Part shown: piece by piece, positions 1-7,780 of the stretch
How the letters are laid out: every line of letters starts with the position of its first letter
Numbering within the stretch: position 1 is the stretch's first letter
Origin: DATCRE01 sp964235605
Lineage (GTDB): Bacteria; Bacteroidota; Bacteroidia; Cytophagales; Cyclobacteriaceae
Direction: 5' to 3'
Assembly: GCA_964235605.1 (NCBI GenBank)
Contig: CAXSCR010000017.1
Coordinates: 4,986-68,985, forward strand
DNA: 64,000 nucleotides
Notes under the pieces: generated by a model
What the model was told of the DNA's origin: nothing
Databases searched by the model: none
The model's input: the letters and a program-made list of their open reading frames with translations, nothing else
Translations under genes and position numbers: made by a program

Positions 1-1006
1 TCAACAAATCATCCTGTGGTATATACCCTATTACACCTTCTACAGCATCAGGTCTTTCATGAATGTCAACACCATTTACCAACACCCTACCACTTGATGG
101 TTTATCAGAACCATTTAAGACATTAAGTAATGTTGATTTACCTGAGCCGCTTGCCCCCATTAACCCAATTAGCTTACCACCTTGCTCAGCAATGTTTACA
201 TTTTGCAATCCGGCTTTACCACTTTTAAAATGATAAAAGATATGATCAGCGGTGAATGTAACAACAGTCTGACTTTCTCTAACTAAAAATCTGCCAACAA
301 CATCGCTGTAATAAATGGGTTCTATCTTACTTCCCCTTATGATACTACCAGTAGGAAAAATATCAATCTTACGGCTCTTTAATAAAATACTATTAAAGTA
401 CAAAGTTGAAATACCAAGGTATTTAATGAAGTATGTTTCCGCGTCAGGTAGACGAAGTATAGCAATAAGACCGGTAAGATTTTTGGCAATAATACGTGGA
501 CCAGGATAAGGTTCTTGGTCTGATCCTTCATCTATGATAAGTACATTCTTAGATGCCAGATCATCTATGTCTTGTCCCATTACAAAACTTTGCACGGCGT
601 GCACATCTTCCCTGGGAATTTTTAGTGCCTGGCCAATGTAAAAAATTAGATTTCCCTGACGTTCAGAAATGTGATTATCAACAAATAGCAGTTCAATGAT
701 TTTAACCACCAGCACCAGTTTTTGCTGCATGGTTAGTGCTTGATTTACCTGCTTAACAATCTGCATGATTTTAGCCCAATCTTGTACAAATTGCTGGGTT
801 TCTACATCAAGACTTGTTTCTTCCTGATAGGCTATTTCTTGAATTTTACAATACTCATCAAAGAGTTTGAGATAGTATACCGTGGTTTCCTGATTTAGGT
901 GAAGGCAAAGGAACTCCCTTATGTTGGTCCGTTCATCATCGGTAATTCGCTCACGCACAACTATAGCGAAAAGTTGTATAATGGCCTTAAGCAGTTCCTC
1001 ACTCAT
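1..1006 (-). CDS. ABC transporter ATP-binding protein with N-terminal helical domain (3' end outside window)
   Basis: The reading frame opens with ATG at 1006 and runs off the window edge after about 335 codons, so the C-terminus is missing. Residues 1-150 are helical and rich in acidic residues and resemble the TerB-like region that Bacteroidota often fuse to ABCG-type ATPases. A linker of about 80 residues follows. The ABC domain starts near residue 240, with Walker A GASGSGKST at residues 284-292 and a Q-loop (GYIPQDDLL) at the window edge. The Walker B and signature motifs lie outside. The family couples ATP hydrolysis to transport; the substrate is unknown. The ATPase call is firm, the TerB-like assignment is tentative. 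Confidence 0.8.
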   Translation of the reverse strand, partial: MSEELLKAIIQLFAIVVRERITDDERTNIREFLCLHLNQETTVYYLKLFDEYCKIQEIAYQEETSLDVETQQFVQDWAKIMQIVKQVNQALTMQQKLVLVVKIIELLFVDNHISERQGNLIFYIGQALKIPREDVHAVQSFVMGQDIDDLASKNVLIIDEGSDQEPYPGPRIIAKNLTGLIAILRLPDAETYFIKYLGISTLYFNSILLKSRKIDIFPTGSIIRGSKIEPIYYSDVVGRFLVRESQTVVTFTADHIFYHFKSGKAGLQNVNIAEQGGKLIGLMGASGSGKSTLLNVLNGSDKPSSGRVLVNGVDIHERPDAVEGVIGYIPQDDLL

Positions 1007-1061
1007 CGGTAATACACGATATTCTAATTTCGACTAAAATAGGGAAATAAGAATTGGATAA

Positions 1062-1090
1062 AAAAGAAAAAGCGGACTCTCATCCGCTTT
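1062..1090 (-). terminator. Intrinsic terminator downstream of prc
   Basis: On the minus strand an 8-bp stem AAAGCGGA/TCCGCTTT (1083-1090 with 1069-1076, loop of 6) is followed by a T-rich tract at 1062-1068. It lies 38 nt after the prc stop codon and before the next minus-strand gene. Confidence 0.7.
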
Positions 1091-1127
1091 CTTCATTTAT
1101 CGCTTTTAATAAATCACGCTTCAACGC

Positions 1128-3185
1128 TTAGCCTATCTTGGTGTGAATAAGATCGCTTAAAACCATAAGGCCTTCTCTTAGATATTCATCATCTACATTT
1201 AATAGATTAATAGGTTTTCCTAATTCCTTATCCTTATGATTCAATTTAACGCTCAACTTATCATTTAGCGTTTTTTTAGATTCCGCCTCATCCATTTCTT
1301 TCTTCCGAATGATTTCGTTCAACGACACTTTAGTAATTGTAAGGCTCTTTCTTGTTTCTTCAGTTTCATTTACAAAACGTGCCAGTATTGGATCATGTTT
1401 AAGTCTCTCTTGATATGATTTATTCAGACCAGCTACAACTTTATCATTTATAACTGGTGTTTTTTGATATAGCGTTCCGCGGATTTCATCCCAAGGTAAT
1501 GCACTTGGATTTGAGCTCTCACCAAATTGTTCAGGATCTAAAGCGCTAGGCAATTTAATATCAGGAGTTACCCCTTTATGTTGTGTGCTGCTTCCTGTTA
1601 CCCTATAAAACTTCTGAAAGGTTAACTTCAATTCTCCAACTTTCTCATTCGTATCATGAACGAATCTACTTAAGTCAATGACTGTTTGCACCGTTCCTTT
1701 GCCATAGGTAGACTCACCCACCACTACGCCTCGATGATAATCTTGTATAGCACCTGCAAAAATTTCTGAAGCAGATGCGCTGAAACGATTTGTTAAAACC
1801 ACCAATGGCCCATTGTAAATTACTGAAGGATCGTCATCTTTTCCTAATTCAATTTTATTTGATGAGTCCTTAACCTGAACCACAGGACCGTCTTTAATAA
1901 AAAGACCCGTAAGATCAATGGCTTCTGCTAATGAACCTCCTCCGTTGTTACGCAAATCAAGTGCTATACCATTAACACCTTCAGCTTGAAGTTCAACAAT
2001 TAGTTTTTTAACATCGCGTGTTGTACTTGTATAATCAGGATCACCTCTTTGATACGCTTCAAAGTCAAGGTAAAAGGTTGGTAGCGTAATTACACCAAGC
2101 TTCATGTCTTTACCTCCTTTTTGATATTTAATAATTTCTTTTTTTGCTTTCTGATCCTCTAATTTTATTTTATCTCGTACTAACAGAATTTCCACAGGAG
2201 GACCATTTACACCTGTCTCAGAGGGAAGAAATTGCAAACGCACCTTTGTGCCTTTAGGCCCTTTAATAAGTTTAACAACATCATCTACACGCCAGCCTAC
2301 AATATCGACCATCTCTCCAGCATCGCCTTGGCCAACACCTGTAATCTTGTCATTAACATGGATCTTATCACTCTTCTCCGCCGGCCCACCGTGAATAATT
2401 TCTATAATTTTTGTATAATCATTATCGGTTTGAAGGCGAGCACCAATACCCTCCAATGACAGACTCATGCTTTGTTTAAATATATCTGCTGCTTTAGGCG
2501 AGAGGTAATTGGTATGTGGATCGTACGACTCAGTAACGGCATTCATATACATACTGAAAACATCTTCACCATTAAATTGATTCATTGATTTTGCAAAGCG
2601 GTCGTATCGCTCTTTCAATGTTTTCTGAATTTCCTCTTGCTTTTTACCTGCGAGTTTCAAACTCAAAGCTTGGCTTTTAATAATTTTTCTCCATATATCA
2701 TTTAACTCGTCTGCATTTTTAGACCAGCTTTCTTTATCACGGTCGGTTTCATAGTACTCATCAGTCGAATAATCGTAAGATTGTTTGATGAGGTTGGTTA
2801 ACACGTAGTCCATACGTTCTTTGAAACGTTTTTTGAAAACACCATATATTTCGAAAGCAGGTTCTACATTTTCAGATTTAGTAAGGTCATCAATTTGATA
2901 TCTGTATTTTTCAAACTTCGCCAGATCTGCTGCTGTAAAATAGGTCTTATTGTTATCGAGGCTTTTAATAAACTCATTTAAAATAACAGATGATAAAGAG
3001 TCATTCAAATGAATTTTACGATAATGATTATTATCTAGTATGGATGCTACGGCCTTGGCTTCCTTACCGTAAATAGGTTTTGATTTAAGTGCGGTACTGT
3101 CACTAAAAAAGTAAGGAGCACCATTTAAAACACTTGATGTCAGCAAGCCTATACCGACTAATCCTGCTATGATCAATTTTTTCAT
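1128..3185 (-). CDS. prc: Carboxy-terminal processing (tail-specific) protease, S41A family
   Basis: A 685-residue protein of the Prc/Tsp family, a periplasmic serine protease that degrades or trims proteins from their C-termini. It has a signal peptide (MKKLIIAGLVGIGLLTSSV), a long helical N-terminal domain, a PDZ domain near 240-340, the S41 peptidase core near 360-545, and the lysine-rich C-terminal domain typical of the long Prc form. The Ser-Lys dyad is visible: S471 in FSASASE and K496 in GESTYGKGT. Their 25-residue spacing matches E. coli Prc. The length is normal for the family. It is transcribed alone and is followed by a terminator. Confidence 0.96.
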   Translation of the reverse strand: MKKLIIAGLVGIGLLTSSVLNGAPYFFSDSTALKSKPIYGKEAKAVASILDNNHYRKIHLNDSLSSVILNEFIKSLDNNKTYFTAADLAKFEKYRYQIDDLTKSENVEPAFEIYGVFKKRFKERMDYVLTNLIKQSYDYSTDEYYETDRDKESWSKNADELNDIWRKIIKSQALSLKLAGKKQEEIQKTLKERYDRFAKSMNQFNGEDVFSMYMNAVTESYDPHTNYLSPKAADIFKQSMSLSLEGIGARLQTDNDYTKIIEIIHGGPAEKSDKIHVNDKITGVGQGDAGEMVDIVGWRVDDVVKLIKGPKGTKVRLQFLPSETGVNGPPVEILLVRDKIKLEDQKAKKEIIKYQKGGKDMKLGVITLPTFYLDFEAYQRGDPDYTSTTRDVKKLIVELQAEGVNGIALDLRNNGGGSLAEAIDLTGLFIKDGPVVQVKDSSNKIELGKDDDPSVIYNGPLVVLTNRFSASASEIFAGAIQDYHRGVVVGESTYGKGTVQTVIDLSRFVHDTNEKVGELKLTFQKFYRVTGSSTQHKGVTPDIKLPSALDPEQFGESSNPSALPWDEIRGTLYQKTPVINDKVVAGLNKSYQERLKHDPILARFVNETEETRKSLTITKVSLNEIIRKKEMDEAESKKTLNDKLSVKLNHKDKELGKPINLLNVDDEYLREGLMVLSDLIHTKIG

Positions 3186-3298
3186 TCCGTTAACGATTAG
3201 ATGTGCAATTTTCCGACAAACCCTATGGCGGAATAAATGTAAAACGTAATTATAGGCTGTTTAGGTTTAATTATCACTAAATGGTACGAGTGATGCGT

Positions 3299-4198
3299 TT
3301 ATACTACTTTATCAGAATCATATTCAGATAAAAATTTTTGAGCATTTTCGATATTTGGAAACTCAAAAAACTTCTTGCCTAAGTTATTAAAATGAATTTC
3401 AAGCCTGATTAAATCAATATTCTTGTTCTTTTTAAAACTGTGCATGGTTGCTATTTTATAATCATCAACCTCTTTATTTGATATTTTAAAGGCTGTAGCC
3501 CTAACAGATTTGCAATAACTACATTGATAGTGCTTAATGAGTTCCCCAGGTACATCAGCAGAAGGCTGTTGTGTTATCTCTTCCTTCACCACTTTCATAG
3601 TGGTAAATCCGCAGCTGTTACATTTTGAAGCTTGTAAATGGCCAGGATACTTTTCAATCTTTATTTCACCATTTTTCTCATCAATCCATACATCGTAATC
3701 AATTGAAAATATGTTCTCTTCGGCTTGCATGCCTTTTTCTAAATGCACATCCTCTTCTTCTTCACCTAACAATCGCATCATGGCTCCTGAACCAGCATTT
3801 ATTCTAGGTGTATATCTCCATTTACGTAGCTTCTTATCCAGTATGGTAGGATAGTAGTAGTCAAGAACAAGATACGCTACATAGCCAACTAGCGTACCAC
3901 CTGCTATAGAGATAAACAAGCGCACGAAAAACCATAATTCAACATAAAAGATTTTACCAATCCCATAAATATTAATAATCATCATTACGGCTATACCAAA
4001 AAAGAGAAAGACAAGTTTATATTTCTTTATCTCATAATGGTTGGCATAATCGTACTTGGCTTTAAAGTCCTTAATAGAGGCAATTTTAAGATTATGTAGT
4101 ATATAAACTGCTATGCCGGCTAGCATCATTACAATAGCGCCTATCATCATGGCGCTATGCCAGACCTGTAAAAATGGACTTTGAGAAATACTTTGCAT
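3299..4198 (-). CDS. Membrane protein with C-terminal zinc-ribbon-like motif, unknown function
   Basis: A 299-residue protein that I do not recognise. Three hydrophobic segments lie at about 14-36, 62-82 and 86-112, which predicts an N-terminal membrane anchor. The soluble part has two CxxC knuckles (CNSCG near 193 and CSYCK near 227) spaced like a zinc ribbon, followed by a charged C-terminus. The start is the ATG at 4198, giving MQSISQSPFL. It lies between prc and a divergent small-gene pair and appears monocistronic. Confidence 0.75.
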   Translation of the reverse strand: MQSISQSPFLQVWHSAMMIGAIVMMLAGIAVYILHNLKIASIKDFKAKYDYANHYEIKKYKLVFLFFGIAVMMIINIYGIGKIFYVELWFFVRLFISIAGGTLVGYVAYLVLDYYYPTILDKKLRKWRYTPRINAGSGAMMRLLGEEEEDVHLEKGMQAEENIFSIDYDVWIDEKNGEIKIEKYPGHLQASKCNSCGFTTMKVVKEEITQQPSADVPGELIKHYQCSYCKSVRATAFKISNKEVDDYKIATMHSFKKNKNIDLIRLEIHFNNLGKKFFEFPNIENAQKFLSEYDSDKVV

Positions 4199-4461
4199 TA
4201 GAAGTTAATTAGGATTTTTAAATATAATCATTTCAGTAAAACGAACGTATCAGCCAATAAAATTCACAAGCTTTGAAATTAATTTTTAAGTAACAATTAT
4301 TTAATTGCTTATCACAAGTAAAAATACTTTACCTGCTTCACCTACCGTTCTAACCAGGCAAATTAGTTGAGAAATCAGCTTAAAATTTTGTGAAAAATTA
4401 CACAATTTATCTTGCAAAGTACACGGTTTTGTACTTATAATTGTGTATTAATGCACAGACT

Positions 4462-4710
4462 ATGACGGAATATCAACGTAAAAGAATAGAAGTAGAGTTA
4501 AGAAGCTTCACTTCTAGAAATTTCGAAAAGCCAGCAAATTGCAAAAATTTGCATCAAATTAGGTATTATGTTAATGAGCTCTGTCAAAAAATTCGTGAAT
4601 TAGAGGGCACTTTCAATTATGTTCCTGATTCTGCTTACACACTTCTTGCCCAGTACAATGCTACACAAAACGGAATGATTAATACAGAATTTAGAAATAC
4701 TTATTGTTGA
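4462..4710 (+). CDS. Small hypothetical protein (82 aa)
   Basis: I place the start at ATG 4462 (MTEYQRKRIEV); a TTG 21 nt upstream is also in frame. The product is a charged, helical, soluble protein with residues such as KNLHQIRYYVNEL and QKIRELEG in a heptad-like pattern. It has no signal peptide and no family I can name. The next gene starts one base after its stop, so the two are probably translationally coupled. Confidence 0.6.
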   Translation: MTEYQRKRIEVELRSFTSRNFEKPANCKNLHQIRYYVNELCQKIRELEGTFNYVPDSAYTLLAQYNATQNGMINTEFRNTYC

Positions 4711-4711
4711 C

Positions 4712-4939
4712 ATGCGGTATATCCCCTCCCCTATACCGATTAAATTTGACTGTATATACAGTGCTACTGCAAATCCCTCTGGCAGGATGCAATATCATCG
4801 CATCAAGCCAGGTGAAAGTAAACTTCGTATTTCACGAATAGAATTTATTAAAGCTTATAATGACAAACAGATTGTGGCTATGAAACCATTGCCGTTAGCA
4901 GGACAAGATGCTGTTTTTCAATTTGAGTTTTACGTCTAA
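4712..4939 (+). CDS. Small hypothetical protein (75 aa), partner of the preceding gene
   Basis: A 75-residue basic protein starting with ATG one base after the upstream stop. Its predicted beta-rich C-terminus ends FQFEFYV, and I recognise no domain. Its last four bases overlap the end of the convergent MazG-like gene. The tight spacing suggests that it and the 82-aa gene form a two-gene unit. Confidence 0.6.
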   Translation: MRYIPSPIPIKFDCIYSATANPSGRMQYHRIKPGESKLRISRIEFIKAYNDKQIVAMKPLPLAGQDAVFQFEFYV

Positions 4940-5409
4940 CCTTTCTTCAGCACAGCCTCTAAATCAGCAGGGCTATAATTAATGGACTTAATGGTTTTGT
5001 TATCTGATTTTCTGTAGACAAGCCATTTACCACTCTCCTGTTTATAGTAACATTCTGTTCCGTCTTTTTTGAAATAGTGATCAACAGTAGCTTTCGCTTC
5101 TTCTTCTGATATACACGCTTTACTCATATTGGAGCGCTGCACTTCTTCGAACAAGGCATTAAACTTATCGCCCAATCCAAATTCAAGGATTGCACCTGAA
5201 AGTACATATTGAATATCACAAAGCGCATCTGCTATTTCAACAATGTCTTTTTCGATAATAGCAACCTCTAGCTCCTTTAACTCCTCGGCCAACAAGGCAA
5301 CCCTTAGTTTACATCTCTCTTCACCGGGTACAGTTGGCGTAGGTAAAATTGGATGTTTAAAAGTATTATGGAATTCAGCTACAAGGTTGAGCGCATCAGG
5401 TTGTTTCAT
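4936..5409 (-). CDS. MazG-like / PRA-PH-fold nucleoside triphosphate pyrophosphohydrolase family protein
   Basis: A 157-residue protein with the all-alpha NTP pyrophosphatase pattern. The acidic motif EELKELE lies near residues 43-49 and EIADALCDIQYV near 57-68; together these would bind Mg2+ and the triphosphate. The C-terminal 50 residues (after about 105) form a separate small region with YYKQESGKW. Such enzymes hydrolyse non-canonical or excess NTPs to NMP and PPi. The exact substrate cannot be read from the sequence. It is divergent from tyrS, and its 3' end overlaps that of the 75-aa gene. Confidence 0.75.
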   Translation of the reverse strand: MKQPDALNLVAEFHNTFKHPILPTPTVPGEERCKLRVALLAEELKELEVAIIEKDIVEIADALCDIQYVLSGAILEFGLGDKFNALFEEVQRSNMSKACISEEEAKATVDHYFKKDGTECYYKQESGKWLVYRKSDNKTIKSINYSPADLEAVLKKG

Positions 5410-5486
5410 TGTATTGTGTAAAAGTTAAGTTCTGAATTTAAAACGGCCCTAAAGAAAAGCAAATTTTAGTAATTGAAGGTATGAGC

Positions 5487-5518
5487 TTCGCAGTTAGCCA
5501 GTAGCTTTTCTATATTTG
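5487..5518 (+). promoter_or_regulatory. Predicted Bacteroidota sigma-A promoter of tyrS
   Basis: A perfect -7 box TATATTTG (consensus TAnnTTTG) lies at 5511-5518. A weak -33 element TTCG lies 20 nt upstream at 5487-5490. The tyrS start codon is 19 nt downstream of the -7 box. Confidence 0.55.
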
Positions 5519-5537
5519 CGATCCAACTATACCAAGA

Positions 5538-6824
5538 ATGACTAAGAATTTTATAGAAGAACTGAAATGGCGTGGCATGATACACGATCAGATGCCGGGA
5601 ACAGAAGAACAGCTAAACAAAGAAGTTACTTCTGGTTATATCGGGTTTGACCCAACTGCCGATTCTTTGCATATAGGAAACTTGGTACAAATCATGATGT
5701 TGGTACACTTTCAACGATGCGGTCATAAACCTTTTGCATTGATAGGTGGCGCCACAGGCATGGTGGGCGATCCTTCAGGTAAATCAGCAGAGCGAAACCT
5801 GCTTTCAGAGAATGTATTGCAACATAATGTAGCCTGTGTACAACAGCAATTATCTAAATTTTTAGATTTTGGAACCGGTAAAAATGCCGCCGAACTCGTA
5901 AACAATTACGACTGGTTTAAAGGTTTTGGATTCCTGGATTTTATTCGTGAAGTAGGTAAACATATTACTGTCAACTACATGTTGGCTAAAGATTCTGTTC
6001 AAAAGAGACTGGAGACGGGCTTGTCATTTACAGAGTTTACCTATCAACTTGTACAGGGATATGACTTTTGTTGGCTATATCAAAATAAGAATTGCAAACT
6101 GCAGATGGGTGGCTCTGATCAATGGGGCAATATTGTTACGGGCACAGAATTGATACGCAGAAAAGCAAATGGTGAAGCCTTTGCCTTGACAACTCCGCTA
6201 ATAAAGAAAGCTGACGGTACTAAATTCGGCAAGACGGAGCAGGGCAATGTGTGGCTTGACCCGAAGAAGACATCGCCATATAAATTTTATCAATACTGGC
6301 TCAACGCCAGCGATGAAGATGCCAGTAATTTTATTAAGATCTTTACACTAAAGAATAGAGAAGAAGTTGATGCGCTAGTTGCAGATCATAATGTAGCACC
6401 ACATCTTAGAAAAATACAACAAGAACTGGCTAAAGAAATTACCATTCGGGTTCATTCACAGCAGGCGTATGAAACAGCAGTGAAGGCATCGAACATACTT
6501 TTTGGTAATTCTACTACAGAAGAACTTCAAAGTTTAGATGAAAGCACTTTGCTATCTGTGTTTGAGGGAGTTCCGCATACAAGTATAACTAAAATTGAAT
6601 TTGACAATTGCCCCACAATTACTGACTTATTATCGAGTGTAACGGGTAGCCTTGTGTTTGCTTCTAAAGGTGAGGCGCGTAAAATGATTCAGGCTGGTGG
6701 GGTGAGCATCAATAAAAAGAAAGTTGAAGACGCCGGGCAGAAGGCCAACTATGCTTTATTACAAAATAAATATTTACTAGCCCAAAAAGGAAAGAAGAAT
6801 TATTATTTGATATCTGTGGTTTAA
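5538..6824 (+). CDS. tyrS: Tyrosine--tRNA ligase
   Basis: A 428-residue class I aminoacyl-tRNA synthetase that charges tRNA-Tyr. The HIGH-type signature is HIGN at residues 45-48. The tyrosine pocket sequence GGSDQWGN follows, and the KMSKS-type loop is KFGKT. The C-terminus (about 360-428) is an S4-like RNA-binding domain ([20 protein letters not shown]). The length is normal. It is a single gene behind its own promoter. Confidence 0.97.
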   Translation: MTKNFIEELKWRGMIHDQMPGTEEQLNKEVTSGYIGFDPTADSLHIGNLVQIMMLVHFQRCGHKPFALIGGATGMVGDPSGKSAERNLLSENVLQHNVACVQQQLSKFLDFGTGKNAAELVNNYDWFKGFGFLDFIREVGKHITVNYMLAKDSVQKRLETGLSFTEFTYQLVQGYDFCWLYQNKNCKLQMGGSDQWGNIVTGTELIRRKANGEAFALTTPLIKKADGTKFGKTEQGNVWLDPKKTSPYKFYQYWLNASDEDASNFIKIFTLKNREEVDALVADHNVAPHLRKIQQELAKEITIRVHSQQAYETAVKASNILFGNSTTEELQSLDESTLLSVFEGVPHTSITKIEFDNCPTITDLLSSVTGSLVFASKGEARKMIQAGGVSINKKKVEDAGQKANYALLQNKYLLAQKGKKNYYLISVV

Positions 6825-6924
6825 AAGCCTCTTCAAAACCTCATCCTAAATTTTCTTTCTGAAGGAGAAGACTTGCTTTCTATGATGAAGGGTAATTAAT
6901 CAAGTTTTTAAGGCGCTCTCCAAT

Positions 6925-6952
6925 TCAGTGCCTAGTCCTCAATGCCTAACCT
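6925..6952. repeat. Short degenerate 7-nt array between tyrS and the TrmH gene
   Basis: Units AGTGCCT, AGTCCTC, AATGCCT, AACCTC follow each other with a 7-nt period. The array slightly overlaps the 3' end of the convergent methyltransferase gene. The same word family (AATGCCT/AATGCCC) recurs near 21.2, 27.3, 32.8 and 47.5 kb. Confidence 0.5.
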
Positions 6953-7680
6953 CGGCGTCTTACGTTGTCACAAATTATTGCTGTGGCTATTGCTGCGTTA
7001 AGTGATTCCGCATGGCCATAGCGTGGAATGGTAATGCGGTCAGTTACTAATTCTTCTACCGGAGCGGAGATACCTCTCGCTTCGTTGCCCATCACAATGA
7101 CACCACCTTTGCCAAAATTGTGTTGGTGTACATCATGACCATCTAGAAAAGCACCAAAAATTTTATGCTTCAGGTCAGCCAGGTAAAACTCAAGTGAAGT
7201 ATAGTAAATTTCTACCCTTGTAAACGAGCCCATGGTGGCATTAACGACTTTGGCATTGTAATAGTCTGCCGTTTCTTCTGATGCAATTATTTTTTTAATA
7301 CCATACCAGTCTGCAGTCCTAATAATCGTACCCAAATTACCTGGGTCGCGTATGTCATCTAAAACCAAAGCAAATTCATCGTTCGAAATGGTTAGGTGCA
7401 CGTTAGGCTTTATCTTGGCAACAGCCAAAGCAGATTCATTGGTTTGAAATTCACCTAAACCATCTAAATCCTTCGGCGTGACTTCGTGTACCTCTGCCTT
7501 TATATTCCCGTTTAAAGTCTCTAGAAATTCAGAGGTCCCTAAAATCATTTCAATTTCAAAATCAGATTTTAACAATTCATGGATACTTTTAGTACCTTCT
7601 ACTATAAAACATTGCTCCTGTTTACGGTATTTCTTTATTTGCAGAGATTTAATGAATTTGATGTTGGCTTTTGATATCAT
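6946..7680 (-). CDS. TrmH/SpoU-family RNA 2'-O-methyltransferase
   Basis: A 244-residue SPOUT methyltransferase. The N-terminal substrate-binding region contains FIVEGTKSIHELL. The catalytic SpoU core has motif 1 NLGTIIRTADWYG, motif 2 VMGNEARGIS and motif 3 IPRYGHAESLNAA, which form the knotted AdoMet site. Members 2'-O-methylate ribose in rRNA or tRNA. The target cannot be decided here; an rRNA Gm modification is most likely. It is divergent from the BamA-like gene. Confidence 0.9.
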   Translation of the reverse strand: MISKANIKFIKSLQIKKYRKQEQCFIVEGTKSIHELLKSDFEIEMILGTSEFLETLNGNIKAEVHEVTPKDLDGLGEFQTNESALAVAKIKPNVHLTISNDEFALVLDDIRDPGNLGTIIRTADWYGIKKIIASEETADYYNAKVVNATMGSFTRVEIYYTSLEFYLADLKHKIFGAFLDGHDVHQHNFGKGGVIVMGNEARGISAPVEELVTDRITIPRYGHAESLNAAIATAIICDNVRRRG

Positions 7681-7780
7681 GAGGAAACATTATTCGTTTG
7701 TGGTAGATGCTTCTGATAACTATACCATCTTTAGCATTGGCGTGATAAAAATAACGACTAATGATTAACCTGTAGAACGC

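Noticed and set aside
7478..7768. 96-codon plus-strand frame upstream of the BamA-like gene
   Set aside because: Most of it is antisense to the TrmH-family gene and encodes a composition typical of antisense frames.
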